In this document: one piece after another, positions 14,301 through 23,878 of the stretch
Numbering within the stretch: the first letter of the stretch is position 1
How the letters are laid out: the number at the start of each line of letters is the position of its first letter
Assembly: GCF_030269925.1 (NCBI RefSeq)
Contig: NC_085118.1
Span: 11,982,001 to 12,046,000 of the forward strand
Length of the DNA: 64,000 nt
Reading direction: 5' to 3'
Source: Bombyx mori
Lineage: Eukaryota > Arthropoda > Insecta > Lepidoptera > Bombycidae
Program-made: the position numbers and the translations under genes
Notes under the pieces: generated by a model
The model's input: only the letters and a program-made list of their open reading frames with translations
The model's database searches: none
What the model was told of the DNA's origin: nothing

Positions 14301-14710
14301 ATCCGGCGAAAAACTCAGTGGGCTGTGTGCAAAATGGGTTACATGTCGAACTCTTCGTCACGTTCGAAGAGTAACACGAGAACGGTGTCCGGTAGTTACT
14401 GTGCTTAAAAGTACCGATAGTGGATCGGGAGGATCCGATTGGACATCTTTAAGTAGACGACGGACGGCTACCCCATCGCCTTATTGCAAATTTAGGTTAT
14501 TGTCGGAAACCGGAAAGAATGACTGTTTCGCGATAGAAATAAATACACAAAATATTTTCATAAAATCGACGTTTGCACCAGGTCCATCTCATAGAAGACA
14601 ACGATGATATGCTTGAACAGCTTGGCTTGATGGAGAACCAGGATGCAAACAACGATGCGCCTCCTCCCCCTCCACCCCCATTTCCCCCGCAGCCCATGGA
14701 ACAAGAATAA
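2346..14710 (+). CDS. Klhl10: Kelch-like protein 10 homologue (BTB-BACK-Kelch), 10 exons
   Basis: This is a predicted Cullin-3 substrate adaptor. Klhl10 of mammals and flies is testis-specific and needed for spermatid maturation (family knowledge). Exons: 2346-2482, 3231-3482, 3972-4236, 4308-4472, 4914-5147, 5291-5483, 6419-6564, 10231-10448, 11775-11955 and 14582-14710. All have GT-AG borders and matching phases, totalling 639 codons plus stop (family about 610). Exons 1-2 encode the BTB domain, exons 3-4 the BACK domain (for example DELNVKSEEAVWESVLRW), and exons 5-9 six Kelch repeats with GG pairs (IGGWSGG, IGGFDG, MGGYDG, TGGFNG, IGGFNG twice). The last exon encodes an acidic stretch plus a proline run. 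I chose the ATG at 2346 because MSVAAMQALHRLR resembles the family's N-terminus. An in-frame ATG at 2268 would add 26 mostly hydrophobic residues. Intron 3 is only 71 nt, while introns 7-9 are packed with transposons. Exon structure is confident; expression is not visible. Confidence 0.93.
2793..3036 (-). mobile_element. Bm1 SINE, truncated
   Basis: A T-run (A-tail complement) is followed by GGTGGACGAGCTCACGGCCC and the usual Bm1 blocks to CCACCAGT; the tRNA-like head is lost. A short internal duplication (GGTACCTACGTACCTGGTGG) is particular to this copy. It lies in Klhl10 intron 1. Confidence 0.85.
3509..3850. mobile_element. Mosaic of Bm1 and LINE 3' fragments
   Basis: A degenerate Bm1 start (TTTTTTTATTGC, ACTGCCCACCT) runs into a jockey LINE 3' end on + (GCCGGATCTTCTCAGTGGAT, about 3600-3745). 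A decayed Bm1 middle in - orientation follows (CCCTTCAAACTGGAACGCAT to CCACCAACCGT, about 3752-3847). The order suggests successive insertions. It lies in Klhl10 intron 2. Confidence 0.6.
4496..4865 (+). mobile_element. Palindrome-ended dispersed repeat, copy 1
   Basis: The unit starts GATGTGAGGTGTCGTGGGAC, enters GGAACGAAGTTCCTTAT and ends with the exact inverse ATAAGGAACTTCGTTCC. A second copy in opposite orientation lies at 52439-52818. The inverted ends suggest a MITE or foldback element, but GTGTCGTGGGACACCGGATA on one side is conserved outside the inverted repeat, so the true boundary is asymmetric. It lies in Klhl10 intron 4. Confidence 0.65.
5551..5794 (-). mobile_element. Bm1 SINE, truncated
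   Basis: TTTTATTGCTTAGATGGGTG through to the CCTACCAACAGT block; the head with the pol III promoter is absent. It lies in Klhl10 intron 6, about 70 bp after the exon 6 donor. Confidence 0.88.
6096..6366 (+). mobile_element. Helitron-like non-autonomous element, copy 1
   Basis: Begins TCTATATTTAAAAAAATGAA, contains CTCGAGAACGGCTGGACCGA, and ends GGGTCAGCTAG followed by T. The TC start and CTAG+T end fit Helitron termini (established rule). The same unit occurs at 12100-12330 and, inverted, at 33227-33512. Its end lies about 50 bp before exon 7 of Klhl10. Confidence 0.75.
6793..6950 (+). mobile_element. Jockey-group LINE 3' UTR fragment
   Basis: GAGCAGCTGCTCTTGAG, TTAGGTCTCCTTTGGAGGCG and GCCCACCTGTCCTAGTGAAA match the last 170 bp of the intact LINE (63380-63510), with an A-run at its end. 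It is closer to that element than the other fragments are. It lies in Klhl10 intron 7. Confidence 0.8.
7062..7499 (-). mobile_element. Bm1 SINE, full length
   Basis: About 438 bp, from the T-run and GCTTAGATGGGAGGACGAGC through the 3' blocks to the tRNA-derived head. In this strand the head reads GATTCGAACACCGG (B box complement) then TAGGCCACGACGACT (A box side). This is the pol III promoter-bearing form. It lies in Klhl10 intron 7. Confidence 0.92.
7945..8400 (+). pseudogene. LINE reverse transcriptase C-terminus, decayed
   Basis: Frame pieces read RTVRIVDNPILTDR, then YYLEPLRS, then NELPPRCFPSAM, then GRQRLG, as in the C-terminus of common lepidopteran LINE RT proteins. Frameshifts and stops interrupt it. 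It ends with the GGTAGGCAGCGGCTTGGCTC tail and A-run. This copy links the short tails elsewhere in the window to a coding LINE. It lies in Klhl10 intron 7. Confidence 0.65.
9085..9290. repeat. GC-rich foldback island
   Basis: In an AT-rich intron, GGGGGCTCCGCCCCCC and GCCAGGG-loop-CCCTGG form hairpins. GTGCACCGCGGG plus AAAAAGTAGGACAT (about 9211-9236) is an imperfect inverse of ATGTCCTACTTTTCTCCC plus TTGGTGCAC (about 9247-9273). I do not recognise the family. Confidence 0.55.
9745..9900 (-). mobile_element. LINE 3'-end fragment
   Basis: Read on -, it encodes pieces such as WRVLNGRQRLG and APGIAEV, the same RT C-terminal tail as 7945-8400 in opposite orientation. The rest of the LINE is missing. 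It lies in Klhl10 intron 7. Confidence 0.65.
10471..10728 (-). mobile_element. Bm1 SINE, truncated, next to a splice donor
   Basis: The T-run begins about 22 bp after the Klhl10 exon 8 donor (GT at 10449). Body TTAGATGGGTGGACGAGCTC to CCACCAGT; the head is missing. A small internal duplication (TGCGCCACC) is visible. Confidence 0.88.
10967..11322 (+). mobile_element. Bm1 SINE, diverged, with head
   Basis: The head CGTCATAGCCTAATATATAAG and B box GATGTTCGAATCCCG are followed by the Bm1 body (GTGAGTCCGCACGGGTAGGT). Divergence from other copies is high, so the insertion is old. It is cut at about 11322 by a LINE fragment. It lies in Klhl10 intron 8. Confidence 0.8.
11328..11580 (-). mobile_element. 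Jockey-group LINE ORF2 end and 3' UTR fragment
   Basis: The complement of CGCGACCCGCTAAGAAGATC and GTCGAGTTCGACGAGTACGG corresponds to positions 63170-63350 of the intact LINE: the Arg-rich C-terminus of ORF2 plus the start of the 3' UTR. Confidence 0.7.
12100..12330 (+). mobile_element. Helitron-like non-autonomous element, copy 2
   Basis: TCTATATATATAAAAATGAA to GCCGGGTCAGCTAG+T. Shorter than copy 1 because of an internal deletion (the TTTTCGGACG segment is missing). It lies in Klhl10 intron 9. Confidence 0.78.
13630..13750 (+). mobile_element. LINE 3'-end fragment, diverged
   Basis: TGACATTGCTAACGTCCATG and TCACCACTAAGTGGGCCGTA match the tail family at 14868-14990. The upstream GGCAGCGGCTTGGCT block is degraded. 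It lies in Klhl10 intron 9. Confidence 0.55.
13998..14228 (+). mobile_element. Bm1 SINE, 5'-truncated
   Basis: Starts at ACTGGTGGTAGGACCTCC (mid-element) and ends CCACCTAGGCAATAA; no tRNA head. It abuts a LINE fragment at 14255. It lies in Klhl10 intron 9. Confidence 0.87.
14255..14475 (-). mobile_element. Jockey-group LINE ORF2 end and 3' UTR fragment
   Basis: GACCCACTAAGGAGATCCGG, and CTCTTCGTCACGTTCGAAGA for the Arg-rich ORF2 end, are the complement of the intact LINE near 63170-63350. It lies in Klhl10 intron 9, about 100 bp before the last exon. Confidence 0.7.
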
Positions 14711-14722
14711 TAAATAAATAAA
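14709..14722 (+). terminator. Overlapping poly(A) signals of Klhl10
   Basis: Three overlapping AATAAA hexamers begin inside the Klhl10 stop codon TAA (14708-14710). If used, the 3' UTR would be only some tens of bases. The next sequence is already transposon-derived. Confidence 0.6.
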
Positions 14723-14746
14723 CCTATGGTAAGACTGCCTTTATAT

Positions 14747-14990
14747 CGTCGTGGATGAGCGAACTAGCGCTCAGCCCACCTAGATGTTACGGAATCCATT
14801 GTCAACATAATGCCGTCACCCACCTTGACATAGGAGGTCGAAGATTCTATTGTACTACAAAACATTTGGTAGGCAGCGGCTTGGCTCTGCCCCTGACATT
14901 GCTGAAGTCCATGGGCGACGGTAACCACTCACCTCAGGTGGGCCGTATGCTCGTCAGCCTACAAGGGCAATAAAAAAACAAAAAAAAAAC
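14747..14990. mobile_element. Bm1 remnant (-) joined to LINE tail (+)
   Basis: 14747-14860 is a decayed Bm1 (GTGGATGAGCGAAC, CTCAGCCCACCTAGATGTTA). From about 14868, GGTAGGCAGCGGCTTGGCTC to GCCTACAAGGGCAATAAAAA is the LINE 3'-tail family with its A-run. Confidence 0.7.
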
Positions 14991-15332
14991 GACTGTCTTA
15001 CCGATCAAACTGGAATGCAGGGTTGCTTCGAAATATTTAAGTGAGATGGTTCCTCCTTGGCTCATCCTTGCATCCTGATGTTCTTAATACCAATTAGGCC
15101 TGTCTATAGAGGTCAAGAAAACTAAAACTTATTTTAGGGAGCAACCGTATAAAGCATACCATAGAGTGCATAACCAAAATTTTAGTTTAGTTTGGTTTAG
15201 ATTCGATTGGAGTAATTATGTAAAATGGTCACACACATTTACAATAAAATCAAACCTCGTTAATAATAAAAATTTAGCACATTATTTTAGGAAGTTATTG
15301 TTTTAATACATGAAAACTTTTATTTTTAAATT

Positions 15333-15692
15333 CTTATTGCTTATATCGGTGGACGAGCTCACGGCCCATCTGGTGTTAAGCGGTTACCGGAGCCCATATA
15401 AATCTACAACGTAAATGCCACCATCTACCTTGAGATATAAGTTCTAAGGTCTCAGTGTAGTTACAACGGCTGCCCATACAGAGGTCCTACCACCAGTAAT
15501 TACGCAAATTATAATTTTGCGGGTTTGATTTTTACTACACGATGCTATTCCTTTGCCGTGGAAGTCAATCGTGAACATTTGTTAAGTACGTATTTCACTC
15601 GAAAAAATGGTACTTGCCAGCGGGATTCGAACACCGTTGCATCACTAGATACGAATGCACCGGATGTCTTATCCTTTAGGCCACGATGACAC
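15333..15692 (-). mobile_element. Bm1 SINE with internal deletion
   Basis: Both the T-run end and the tRNA-like head (GATTCGAACACCG, TAGGCCACGATGAC) are present. About 80 bp between GGCTGCCC and ACAGAGGTCCTACCACCAGT is deleted. Confidence 0.85.
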
Positions 15693-15962
15693 TTTGCTGT
15701 ATGCTGTACCTTCGGTCGTGTAAGCTTTTTCGTCTAATAATATAAATATTAGCACTTATCATGGCTAAGTTCAAGGTGTGCGAACTTTTGTAATCGCACG
15801 CAACACTTCACGTGTTGTGCCACGGGACATTTACCAGCCTAAAATATTATAATAAGGTCGCGGCGAGTTCGCCGACACACGAAGCTTTATTAATTTGCAA
15901 TAAACAATTACGACTACAATACGAACCAGTACTCCGACTAAGGTAGCGTTACTAGTCACCAA

Positions 15963-16206
15963 CTGGTGGTAGGACCTCTTGTGAGTCCGCGCAGGTGGGT
16001 ACCACCACCCCGCCTATTTCTGCCGTGAAGCAGTGATGCGTTTCGGTTTGAAGGGTGGGGCAGCCGTTGTAGCTATACTTGAGACCTAAGAACTGATATC
16101 TCAAGGTGGGTGGTGCATTTACGTTGTAGATGTCTATGGGCTCCAGTAACCACTTAACACCAGGTGGGCTGTGAGCTCGTCCACCCATCTAAGCAATAAA
16201 AAAAAA
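15963..16206 (+). mobile_element. Bm1 SINE, 5'-truncated
   Basis: ACTGGTGGTAGGACCTCTTG to CCCATCTAAGCAATAAAAAA. It is close to the consensus inferred from the other copies and starts at the same mid-element point as 13998. Confidence 0.9.
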
Positions 16207-16405
16207 CTGCAAACTCTATAGAGTGTGGTATTATTAGTTATAGATTTTCATTTGACCTCACAAACGTCTATGGATAGATGTCAGTTTACGATTGCGTTTA
16301 GAAGATGCTAATTGTTGATAACTATGAGCTTAAAGTTAGCAGCCATATGTATGTGTGTATAATGTAAGGCATCTCCATTAATCTTATGATTTTAAATTGA
16401 TCTAG

Positions 16406-19400
16406 AACTGGAAGCTTTGCAAAACGCAACATCAAGATCTGATTTACCTCCGGATATCCAGCAATGTGTTCGTTTCTGCTCAGGACCATGGTAATAAGCC
16501 TCGTATTGTTTCCTCATTATGATCGATTAGTTATTAGTTTAATAGCCAAAGTCATTTAGAAATTCAAAAGAGTATTTGTTTGTAACAAAATAAATAGGCA
16601 ATTTAAAACAAAGTGAATTTTACAAACATGGGAAATCCCAAGTTCTAAGATTTCTGTGGATCGCAGACTTGACTAAAAAAACTTGTATCGACGCTTGAAA
16701 GGCATACGTGACTAAGCGACAATGCGTGAACTTTACAGTAGACTAATTTACAGTTGAAATACCTGAAAAAAATTCTATTTTAACGAATCTAGCTGTAGGA
16801 TTGAAATGATTTTAATAGACCTAGAAATATATTTTTTTTGCGCATCGAATATGGTTAGGTATTGCCTATCATTTATGTACAAAGCAGTTATTGTCGCGTA
16901 GCCACGTTTGCCTTTCAAGCGTCGGTTTTTAATTTAAACTATTCCCGATGGTTTTAATATTTTTTGTACTTTAATACTAAAGAACGAAGTGAGACCATGA
17001 GATCAATATTTTAAACGTGTTTTAATTAAGCTATGTTCGCGACTAAATTGAAGAAAATATACAAGATGCTACAAATAGAGAAAATCAACGCATTGCTTGC
17101 AATTTATGTGAGATAGAGTAATAATAATTGCACCTACTCAATTTACTACCTTTCATCTCACTGCTAAGTACGAGCATAAAGTATGGTACAGGCGGGCGAT
17201 GCCAGATAGTTTATTTATAAATAAAAACACAAAAAACATCATTGTTAATTGAACTATGAATATGAATCTCATAAATTGATCGCTCGTTCATTCAACAAAG
17301 TTGCAAAAATCACAACACGACACAATCGTGTCGACGTTAGTGTCGTGAATCGTGATAATATTATTACGGTGATAGTAATAAACTAAAGATAAGCTGTTTT
17401 ACAAAATGTATTTAGAAATTTCCAGAAAGAAATAGTAGCTTTTCTATATTTTGCAAAACGTATAAAGATCGTCGTAGGTCTTGTTAATTTAATAGTATAG
17501 TTGTAATTTTTTTCATTAGATAGGTGGACAAACTTACGGCCCAGCCGTTTTTAAGTGGTTACCAGACTCCATAGACACTTTAACTGCTTTGCGACATCAG
17601 ATTGAAATTTTAATTGTAATTTAACCACGTATCTGGAGTATCCGCGTAAGTGGAGTATCTGCTTGTGCACGTGACGCCCTGCTAATTAACAGAATGGATG
17701 TATTCGATGACAGTTACACAATACATGGCGTCTACGAATCCTCCTCGCGAAATCCATGCGAGCGGTATTTACGGAAACGGAATAGATGATTGGGTACATA
17801 GAACATATTTAAAAATCGTAGTATCGGGTGGTTCGTTAACTCAGTCCGTCTAATACAAAATAAGTTCCCGGGCACTTCGGGAAGTTCTAAGTACTCTGTC
17901 CCGTTTCTATTGTTTCCCCATTACGGTATCCCATTAATATGTGTTACATTACGAGTTAGTACGGACTCGGCCAATAGTCCAGCCCCTTTCTGTCGTGAAG
18001 CAGCTACATATGCAGTTCAGTTTGGAGGGACAACTGTGATATTTATGTGGAGCGTGGAATGGAACGTTATTCCTGCATTCAAGTCTCGTGGGTCGTGAAC
18101 TGATACGCCTCCCTCAGTTAAAAATAAAGATACATAATATAACTTTTTTTTTTTTTATTGCTTATATGGATGGACGAGCTCACAGCCCACCTGGTGTTAA
18201 GTGGTTTCTGGAGCCCATAGACATCTAACAACGTAAATGCGCCACCCACCTCGAGATATAAGCTCTAAGGTCTCAGTATAGTTACAACGGCTACCCCACC
18301 CTTCGAACCGAAACGCATTACTGCTTCACGGCGGAAATAGGCGGGGTGGTGGTATCTACCCGCGCGGACTCACAAGAGGTCCTACCACCAGTAATTACGC
18401 AAATTATAATTTTGCGGGTTTGGTTTTTATTACACGATGTTATTCCTTCACCGTGGAAGTCAATCGTGAACATTTGTTGAGTACGTATTTCATTAGAAAA
18501 ATTGGTACCCGCCTGCGGGATTCGAACACCGGTGCATCGCTTCAACACGAATGCACCGGACGTCTTATCTTTTAGGCCACGACGACTGAACTGAATGTAA
18601 ACTGAATGTAATTGTATCATTCAGTAATTCTGTTCTTTGCATAATTCTTATAAGGGTCGTAAGGTTGTCCGCTATCCGGTCGGACGAACCTATAGATAAT
18701 GTTTTTGTAGTTCGCGAACTTTTCACAAACTAATAATACATACATATAATTGGAATCTACTGGACATTTAAATTGTTTAGTTTAAAATGTGAATGATAAA
18801 AAAATTGTCGACGTTAAATTTAATATAGATAAAGATTTTTCCTATCAGTACTCCGTTAAAAGCAGTGTCGCTATCGCTCTTAAAACAATCTTTGCCCACA
18901 CTTTTGGTCCACGGGGAAAAAATGCTTAGTATTAAACGTTGCAAAAAAACTTTGAAATAAGACTAAATTTTCCAATGAGTTGAGGTACACCCAATTTATT
19001 ATATAATATTTTCAATTCCATACAGAAAGAGTACTAAGATTACACTTTAAATATCGGAGATTTTATCCGTAATGTAAGAAGATAGCGTTTTGTTAATTTT
19101 TAGTGTTTCAATGGTGCAATGAAGTACATAAAATAAATATACGATTTATAATAAATTGATTACAAATCTGATGTGTACATACATTAAGTATGTACACATT
19201 AGATCTATCTTCTAGTTAACCTTATTGTTCAAGCGCTGATCAAAATGTGATATCAACTTTTATAATCTAAAATAGATTATGATAAGATTTTTGTACACCG
19301 GTTTGGGTTGTGGTGAAATGTAGTGCTCACTCACGCGGCCCGCATGCACATAAACTCCCTCCAGGTCATTCAATCCAATTTCCGCAGGATAACTATAGGA

Positions 19401-20684
19401 GCACTGTGTTACGTGAGGAACGTCGACCTTCACAACGATTTAAATTTAGAACCGATACGTAAGTATCTTAAGGTAGCGTCAGAACGCTACTTCGACAAAG
19501 CGGCACGACACGATAATCCTCTTATCGTGGCCGCCGCTAATTACTTATTGAGGGCAGGCGAAGGGACAACGAAAAATCGCCGTCACCCGCAAGATGTCTT
19601 GTCGGATCCTCTGGATCCACTTTCCGTGCTTTTAGGTCCCTCAAGCACCGGTTACCGTGCTTGTAGATCTCGTCGATTACGACAAAGGGTTCGACAAGCG
19701 AACTAACCCATAGACATAGCCCACTGAGTTTCTAGTCAGGTCTTCTCAGGAGGTCGCGTTTCCGATCCGATGGTAGATTCTGCGAAGCACTGCTCTTGCT
19801 ACGGCTAGTGCTAGCGAGCTAGCGAGCTCTCTCAGGCTGAGCCCATGAACTCACCTACCTGGGCGTAGCTGGAATAACCCCTTAGGCTACTAGCGAATAG
19901 GTAGGGGGGAAAAATAGGCCAAAAAGTCCCTTAGCCGCGTTTTACGATATCCACGCGAAGAAATGGGTCGGTCCGATAATTCTATGCCGGGAATCGCATG
20001 GTTTCTTTTATCATTTATCTACAAAATAATCCTCATTATTCTCAAAATTACTTATATAACTGAGGTATGACTGGATTAACAAGAAATAAATTTACAACGA
20101 TACAAAAAGAAAGCTTTAATAAGTATTTATATCTTTTTATGTCCAACGAAAGCTTCGTATATTTGTCCTGTCTGTCTGTGCTGTGTTATTTATTATTGAT
20201 CTAAACGAATGGTTGATGTTTGATTTGGTTTGGTTGGTCATGATTCACCTGGTGTTAAAAGGTTACTAAAGCATTTAAAAGTCACTACGAAAAGGCGTCC
20301 TACCTTCAGATCTAAGTTGTACCGGAAAGCTTGAACATTTTTGCGGCAGAAGTACGCTATATTGTGATATCTTAGTATCATAAAAAATAAATTTGCACTC
20401 CACACCCTTAGAAACAGAGGAATTACGTGTATTGAGTGAAGCGACGCAACAAACTATGAAAAAATCTGCGACTACAAAAACTGTGAAGTCTTAATGTCGA
20501 AATTTCAAAAATAACAAACGTGGGAATGAGCCGTAAAACTATTGTTGAATTAAGTACATATTTGTACATAATAATTATGATTCATAACTTTCATTTCATT
20601 CCAGGTAAACAATATCCAGTTCCAAAATGTGTTGTACGAGTACTGTGGTTTAATGTTAGGACAGCGAATGTTCCGGGTTATTAG
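16406..20684 (+). CDS. Candidate unannotated gene: two phase-compatible exons
   Basis: Exon a, 16406-16490, lies between AG (16404-16405) and the donor GTAATA. Read from its first base it gives 28 codons (begins NWKLCKTQHQDLIYLRISSN) plus one base. Exon b, 20605-20684, follows a good acceptor (TCATTTCATTCCAG). Joined in phase it continues GKQYPVPKCVVRVLWFNVRT and stops after six more residues at 20682-20684. An AATAAA at 20712-20717 lies 28 bp past the stop. No family is recognised and no upstream coding exon is proven; ATGGCTAAGTTCAAG near 15760 is one weak possibility. Exon b is also open in the +0 frame with another stop at 20689-20691. Could be chance. Confidence 0.28.
16491..18143. other. 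AT-rich stretch with an eroded Bm1 and a short open frame
   Basis: A decayed Bm1 lies at 17505-17590 (GATAGGTGGACAAACTTACG). At 17694-17854 a 53-codon frame follows AACAG, begins EWMYSMTVTQYMAS and ends SLTQSV before TAA. Its composition is somewhat coding-like but it has no recognised domain. Nothing else is identifiable. Confidence 0.35.
18144..18588 (-). mobile_element. Bm1 SINE, full length
   Basis: About 445 bp: T-run, GCTTATATGGATGGACGAGC, all internal blocks, then GGGATTCGAACACCGGTGC (B box complement) and TTTTAGGCCACGACGACT. It is the cleanest full-length copy with 33575-34018 and was used here as reference. Confidence 0.93.
19325..19910 (+). pseudogene. Jockey-group LINE ORF2 C-terminus and 3' UTR
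   Basis: A 127-codon frame (HINSLQVIQSNFRRI, VRNVDLHNDLNLEPI, ASERYFDKAARHDNPLIVAA) aligns with the last part of ORF2 of the intact LINE (for example ASERYFDKAMRHDNRLIVAA at about 63050). It stops at 19704-19706, then the 3' UTR follows (AGTTTCTAGTCAGGTCTTCT) to about 19910. It is 5'-truncated and not functional. Confidence 0.85.
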
Positions 20685-21075
20685 ATTATAATCATGATGA
20701 ACAAAACAGTTAATAAAATTATAACAGTCATTTATTTGTAAATCTATTTTACTCTAGTTTTTGGCATTTGTATTTATAACGAATATTCTTAATGTCAGTT
20801 ATCTTGTACTTTTGGAGTCATTTATAAATTGTACAAAAAATTGTTCTGATAATTATACGATACATAAAAATCACTGGTGTTTTGTTTTCTTATCGACGCT
20901 ATAATAAAATAATTAATAAATATTTTTTTACATAATCATTTAAAAACCTTCAACTTGAGATTACACTTGGCCTCCAGTGGAAACATGTAATAGTTTGGGT
21001 ACCTATTGGTGAACATACCCAGGATCAAAACAAATTCACATTTACGTTGACGGGGTTGCAAGGAGATTTCAATTT

Positions 21076-22073
21076 TTAAATGTCAAATCGTAAGTCGGGA
21101 CTTTCGTGGTGCCGCACTGCGTCGCTGATAACAGCCGCCTGTGCCAGCGTTTTGACTGCGGAGTCCGATGAGCAATGCTGCCAGGCTTGCTCGGTCCACG
21201 CCACTGCGGTGAAGCACGCGCCGTTGCTGATGAAAGCTCGCAGCGTCACAGCAACCACGCCTCGGGTCATGCACCGCCATCCGTCAGAACGGATCGACTT
21301 CACGAAACAGTCCCAAGCACCAGAGTATTTACCAATAGTGTCGCCTTGCAAACGTGATTTTACAACATCTATCGGATACAAGATCACCCAGGAAAGTGCC
21401 CCCGCCACCCCGCCCGCTGTGAACACTCTAGATACCGATTTATCACCTCTCGTCATAACCTCGTATGAGGTAAAATAAATCGCAAACGCTGGGCTGTCAC
21501 GTGCCACCGTTATTCCAAGTCCCCGAAAAAGAGCTTTAAATCCTCCGATCTTTACTATATGTCTCGCTCCAGCCCAGGCTCCATTGGGCATACCCTCGCC
21601 GGCACTGGCGAGCTGCTGCCGAGTTTTAATAAGTTCTACAGGTGCACAAGCTAGACTCTGGAGAGCGCCCGCTGCTGCTCCCGCCATAGCATGAGTCTTT
21701 AATGAATCTGGTTCCGATAGAGCCCTTCTGGTGTTTCCGTATGCACCAAAAACAATTGCGTTAACAGCTGCTATGCCACCTAGTGGAGCCCATACACCAC
21801 GATATATGTTGCTGATCGTACCGCCCCTGAGAAGAGATTTTGCACATTGTAAAGGGCTGCCTCTACCCGACTGTATGTGTACTTTCAGGGTGTCTAAGGG
21901 ATGGCCGGCTACGATTCCCGCACAACCTGGAAATATTTTGGTTGTGTAGTTGTTGTATGTATTTCTATAAAAATATTTTGCTCAAAATTAAAATTGCATA
22001 ACAATCAAAATTGGTTTGACATTATTATTTATATCTCACCTCCAATACATCCAGCAACGAAATCTAGTGCCAT
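21076..22073 (-). CDS. Mitochondrial carrier family protein (SLC25), 2 coding exons
   Basis: This is a six-transmembrane exchanger of the inner mitochondrial membrane. The three carrier signatures are visible at residues 21-26 (PLDTLK), 107-112 (PVELIK) and 196-201 (PIDVVK), spaced 86 and 89 residues apart as in the fold. Coding exons: 22073-22040 (ATG at 22073) and 21926-21076; splice GGAG|GTGAGAT to TTTCCAG|GTTG; 294 codons, typical for the family. A noncoding stretch 22104-22074 shares the first coding exon after an acceptor. The signatures and length suggest the carnitine/amino-acid branch (SLC25A20/A29/A45/A47/A48-like), but the substrate cannot be set from this. The C-terminal 25 residues are not membrane-like. 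Confidence 0.9.
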
Positions 22074-22329
22074 TTTAAGTGCAGCTGTTTTCAATCGATG
22101 GTGCCTAAAAATAAATTATTTTCATTAATAATCAAGTACATAAATAAATATATTATAATGATTGATAACAATTGCATAGCGAACCATCATGCGTCCATCT
22201 CGTGTTACATTGCGCGAAGACACACAATATCGATATCTATAGCACAGATATGTGACTATTTACTTGAACTTTGTCAATTTGACCGGATCGCGTAGCTCTA
22301 TGATTTCAATCAAAACAAAATGCACTCAC

Positions 22330-22560
22330 CGTTTCGTAATTCAAATCAGGTAGTCGTAGTGGGAGTTGACGTTGTCTCCACTTGATGTGATGCCAATGAA
22401 CATATTGGAGTCGAGAGCGTCGGCGTCCGGGGTCCGGCGACGGTCCAGCCTTCTGAGCGAATGTGTCTCGTATGAGAGCTAGATCGCCGGCCGAAACGCT
22501 CTACCGACCATCAGCTTGTGATACTTGGACAACCTTATCACTCGGGGTCACCGCCCTTAT
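22330..22560 (-). promoter_or_regulatory. Probable 5' noncoding exon and promoter of the carrier gene
   Basis: Read on -, ACGAAACG|GTGAGTGCA gives a good donor at 22329-22328, so a noncoding first exon likely ends at 22330. The upstream 230 bp is distinctly richer in GC and CpG (GTCGGCGTCCGGGGTCCGGC) than its surroundings, as promoters of broadly expressed insect genes can be. No TATA box is evident. Confidence 0.5.
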
Positions 22561-22569
22561 CTCCGGGGC

Positions 22570-23099
22570 AACATACGTCTTTAAACAAAATATATTTATC
22601 TACCTACCACCTTCATCATTAATGTTCACAGCTAATGATACAGCTAAGAAAGTACATACGACATGATTAAAAATAATAATATAATTAGTGATGAAGACAA
22701 AGTTTCGCCTTTAATCCTATATTCAGTTCATGTATTAAGTTTTCAAGTAAACAATCACTGAATTTTCGTATTTGTCAATAGTTCGAGAAAGATGAATATG
22801 AATATAAAGTATGAATTATCAACAGTTTCGATATCAGTGCTATGAAATTAGTTGAAGCTTTGGTCACAAGTAAACGCTACACTATAAATACATATCTTTA
22901 TAATTATTATTATTGTAACTTGTTTGCATTGCCACACCCTTCTCGCGATAATTTTTTAATTATATGATACTTTGGGATCGTCTCATAAGATGTGTTTTAT
23001 ACACACTTTATTACCAACATTGTAATTTACAGGAATATATCACAAACATAAATGGTGACAAAAAATATAACCACAAATGCAAAGACGAGGTTGGCTCTG
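22570..23099. other. AT-rich intergenic sequence
   Basis: I see no gene, RNA or clear repeat in this stretch between the carrier promoter and the next Bm1. Confidence 0.5.
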
Positions 23100-23450
23100 T
23101 TAATTATTGTTTAGATGGGTAGACGAGCTCACGGGCCACTTGGTGTTGAATGGATATCAAAGCCCACTAATGTAAATGCCGCTCCCCACTTTGAAACATG
23201 CGGTCCAAGTCTTAGATTTATAGTACAACGGCTGCATCACCCTTCAGACCGCAATGCCTTACTTCACGGTAGAAATAGGCAGGATGGTGGTACAGTCACG
23301 TGCGGCATTTATAGATGCCTTAGCACCAATAATAACGCAAAATATAGTGTTTGCTGGTTTGATTTTTTATTACACGACGCTATTCCCACATCGTGGAAGT
23401 CATTCTTCTCATTCTTGAACATGCATTGAGTACGTCTTTATAGCCGAATA
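23100..23450 (-). mobile_element. Bm1 SINE, diverged, head eroded
   Basis: TTTAGATGGGTAGACGAGCT, then a recognisable but heavily mutated body (CTTCACGGTAGAAATAGGCA) to CCACATCGTGGAAGTCATTC. The pol III head is no longer recognisable. Confidence 0.78.
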
Positions 23451-23878
23451 GGTCGATTGAATATTTTTGAATTTAGCTCCTCGAAGCCACGGACGGGCTT
23501 ACTGCGTAAAGGGACCCCTTTACTATGATACCTAAGTACCAAGAGTTCTGGTTTAGTAGCCGATAGACAGATTTACTAAACTGAACCTTACTAAACTGAA
23601 GTCAAGTAGATCACTAACAAGTAGAACCGTAAAATTTAATAGGCTGAATATTTTTTTAAGTTTTTATAAATATAGCACTTATTATTATTTTTAATCAGAT
23701 AATGTACTTTTAACTTTTTTTATTTAATTCTAAAAAAAAACGCATTTCTTTTACCTGTTCAATACTTGAAACTGAAAATTATAGCTTACAGTTTTCACAA
23801 CACGATAAATCGGAACAATAGTTTGCTAAAAATTTTCAATATATGAAGGTTTTAAATTTTTAAATTAAATTAATTTTT

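Noticed and set aside
21080..21478. 132-codon + strand frame over the carrier gene
   Set aside because: Shadow of the SLC25 exon, which has all three carrier signatures on -.
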